Below, one piece after another: positions 5,386 to 6,207 of a stretch of DNA of 6,207 nt. The DNA is from Bacteroidota bacterium. GTDB taxonomy: Bacteria > Bacteroidota > Ignavibacteria > Ignavibacteriales > Melioribacteraceae. Under the pieces are notes generated by a model. The model did not search any database, was not told the DNA's origin, and saw only the letters and a list, made by a program, of their open reading frames with translations. Position numbers and translations under genes: made by a program. Where the stretch lies: contig JAMCSN010000270.1 in assembly GCA_023381535.1 (NCBI GenBank), positions 1-6,207 on the forward strand. The letters run 5' to 3'. How positions within the stretch are numbered: position 1 is the first letter of the stretch; every line of letters starts with the position of its first letter.

Positions 5386-6207
5386 ATGGAAAATAAAATT
5401 GAGCATGTGGGAATCGGATTCAGAAAAGATTTTGCGGAAGAATTTCTCGAAGGAAAAGATTTAACGCCGTCTTTCGTTGAAGTCGCTCCTGAAAACTGGA
5501 TGGGAATAGGTGGTTACTGGAAAAAAGTTTTTAATCAAGTTGCCGAAAAATATCCGATCTATTCTCACGGACTTTCCCTTTCCATCGGCAGTCCCGAAGA
5601 ACTTGATTGGAACTTCCTCGGCAAGGTGAAAGATTTTCTGCGTGAGTATAAAATAAAAATTTATTCAGAACACCTTAGCTATTCAAAGTGCGATAACGCC
5701 CATCTATACGATCTTCTGCCGGTTCCGTTCCGTTGGGACGCTGTTAAGCACATCTCTCGTCGGATAAAAGAGGTTCAGGAATTCTTAGAAAGAAGGATCG
5801 CGATAGAAATAGTTTCTTATTATACGCCGGTTGCCGCTGAAATGAGCGAAGTCGAATTCATCAGCTCAATTGTTAAAGAAGCAGACTGCAATCTTCTTCT
5901 GGACGTTAACAATATTTATGTGAACGCATTCAACCATAATTATAATGCAAAACAGTTTATAGAAAATCTTCCGCTTGATAAAGTTGAGTACATTCACATG
6001 GCGGGGCACGAACAGGTGGCGCCGGATCTTATTATCGATACACACGGCGAACCGATCATCGACCCGGTTTACGATCTGTTTGATTTCACGGTTCGCAAAC
6101 TTCCTTATCAAGTTCCGGTTTTACTGGAAAGAGATTTCAACATTCCAGAATTACATGAACTGCAAACCGAATTAAATCGTCTTGAAAATATTTGCAAGAA
6201 AGCGTGG
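5386..6207 (+). CDS. bufB: DUF692/MNIO-family multinuclear iron oxidase (BufB/HvfB/MbnB-like), C-terminus off the window
   Basis: From ATG 5386 the frame stays open for 274 residues to the window edge. The family is usually about 275-300 residues, so nearly all of it is present. It shows the TIM-barrel DUF692 motifs in order: 'VGIGFR' (8-13), 'SHGLSLSIGSPEELD' (60-74), 'YSEHLSY' (93-99), 'IEIVSYY' (140-146), 'LLLDVNNIYVNAFNH' (170-184), 'YIHMAGHE' (202-209), 'DTHGEPIIDPVYDL' (218-231) and 'LLERDFNIPEL' (246-256). His, Glu and Asp residues in these motifs bind two or three irons in relatives. Members such as MbnB, TglH and BufB oxidise cysteines or other residues of RiPP precursors, and the Cys-rich gene upstream is the obvious substrate. 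Residue 142 is Ile where Asn is usual (ENVS). GAGAG at 5375-5379 may be the ribosome site; TTG 5380 is a less likely start. Confidence 0.92.
   Translation, partial: MENKIEHVGIGFRKDFAEEFLEGKDLTPSFVEVAPENWMGIGGYWKKVFNQVAEKYPIYSHGLSLSIGSPEELDWNFLGKVKDFLREYKIKIYSEHLSYSKCDNAHLYDLLPVPFRWDAVKHISRRIKEVQEFLERRIAIEIVSYYTPVAAEMSEVEFISSIVKEADCNLLLDVNNIYVNAFNHNYNAKQFIENLPLDKVEYIHMAGHEQVAPDLIIDTHGEPIIDPVYDLFDFTVRKLPYQVPVLLERDFNIPELHELQTELNRLENICKKAW

Noticed and set aside
5866..6175. Open frames on both strands inside the MNIO gene (5866-6111 minus, 5975-6175 plus)
   Set aside because: The conserved DUF692 motifs run continuously through this region in the 5386 frame, so these are shadows.

Overview
The window looks like a chromosomal segment from a low-to-mid GC bacterium of the Bacteroidota/Ignavibacteria (FCB) group. 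The evidence is indirect. Two exported peptidases have Bacteroidota-like layouts, the crotonase carries the 'IGPFVVGPAIERKIG' signature I associate with that group, several genes lack a strong Shine-Dalgarno, and one putative promoter half-site fits TAnnTTTG. Species cannot be named from this sequence alone.

Layout. (1) 1-732, minus strand: the N-terminal 244 residues of an exported C1B cysteine peptidase (aminopeptidase C/bleomycin hydrolase type), running off the left edge. (2) 733-918: a divergent promoter region. (3) 919-2370, plus strand: an exported isoaspartyl peptidase/L-asparaginase followed by a four-helix DUF1761 membrane protein, then a 13-bp hairpin. (4) 2491-3921: a HAD phosphatase and a crotonase with no bases between stop and start. 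(5) 3934-4760: an ECF sigma factor of the TIGR02943 type overlapping (ATGA) a small soluble zinc-finger anti-sigma factor. (6) 4772-6207: a textbook-looking ECF promoter, a secreted lysine-rich precursor with six KCG motifs, a perfect hairpin, and a DUF692/MNIO enzyme running off the right edge.

The most notable content is blocks 5 and 6. Together they read as an ECF-controlled bufferin/HvfA-type RiPP system. The sigma/anti-sigma pair would sense a signal, probably metal or oxidative stress. The sigma factor would then fire the promoter at 4772-4799, driving a signal-peptide-bearing Cys precursor and the multinuclear iron oxidase expected to modify its cysteines for copper or other metal binding. 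The partner protein that usually binds the precursor (DUF2063/BufC/HvfC type) is not in the window and would be expected just right of 6207. The individual families are known. The chemistry, the metal and the regulatory wiring in this organism are inferred.

No tRNA, rRNA, CRISPR array, insertion sequence or attachment site was seen. No gene-free stretch exceeds 300 bases.
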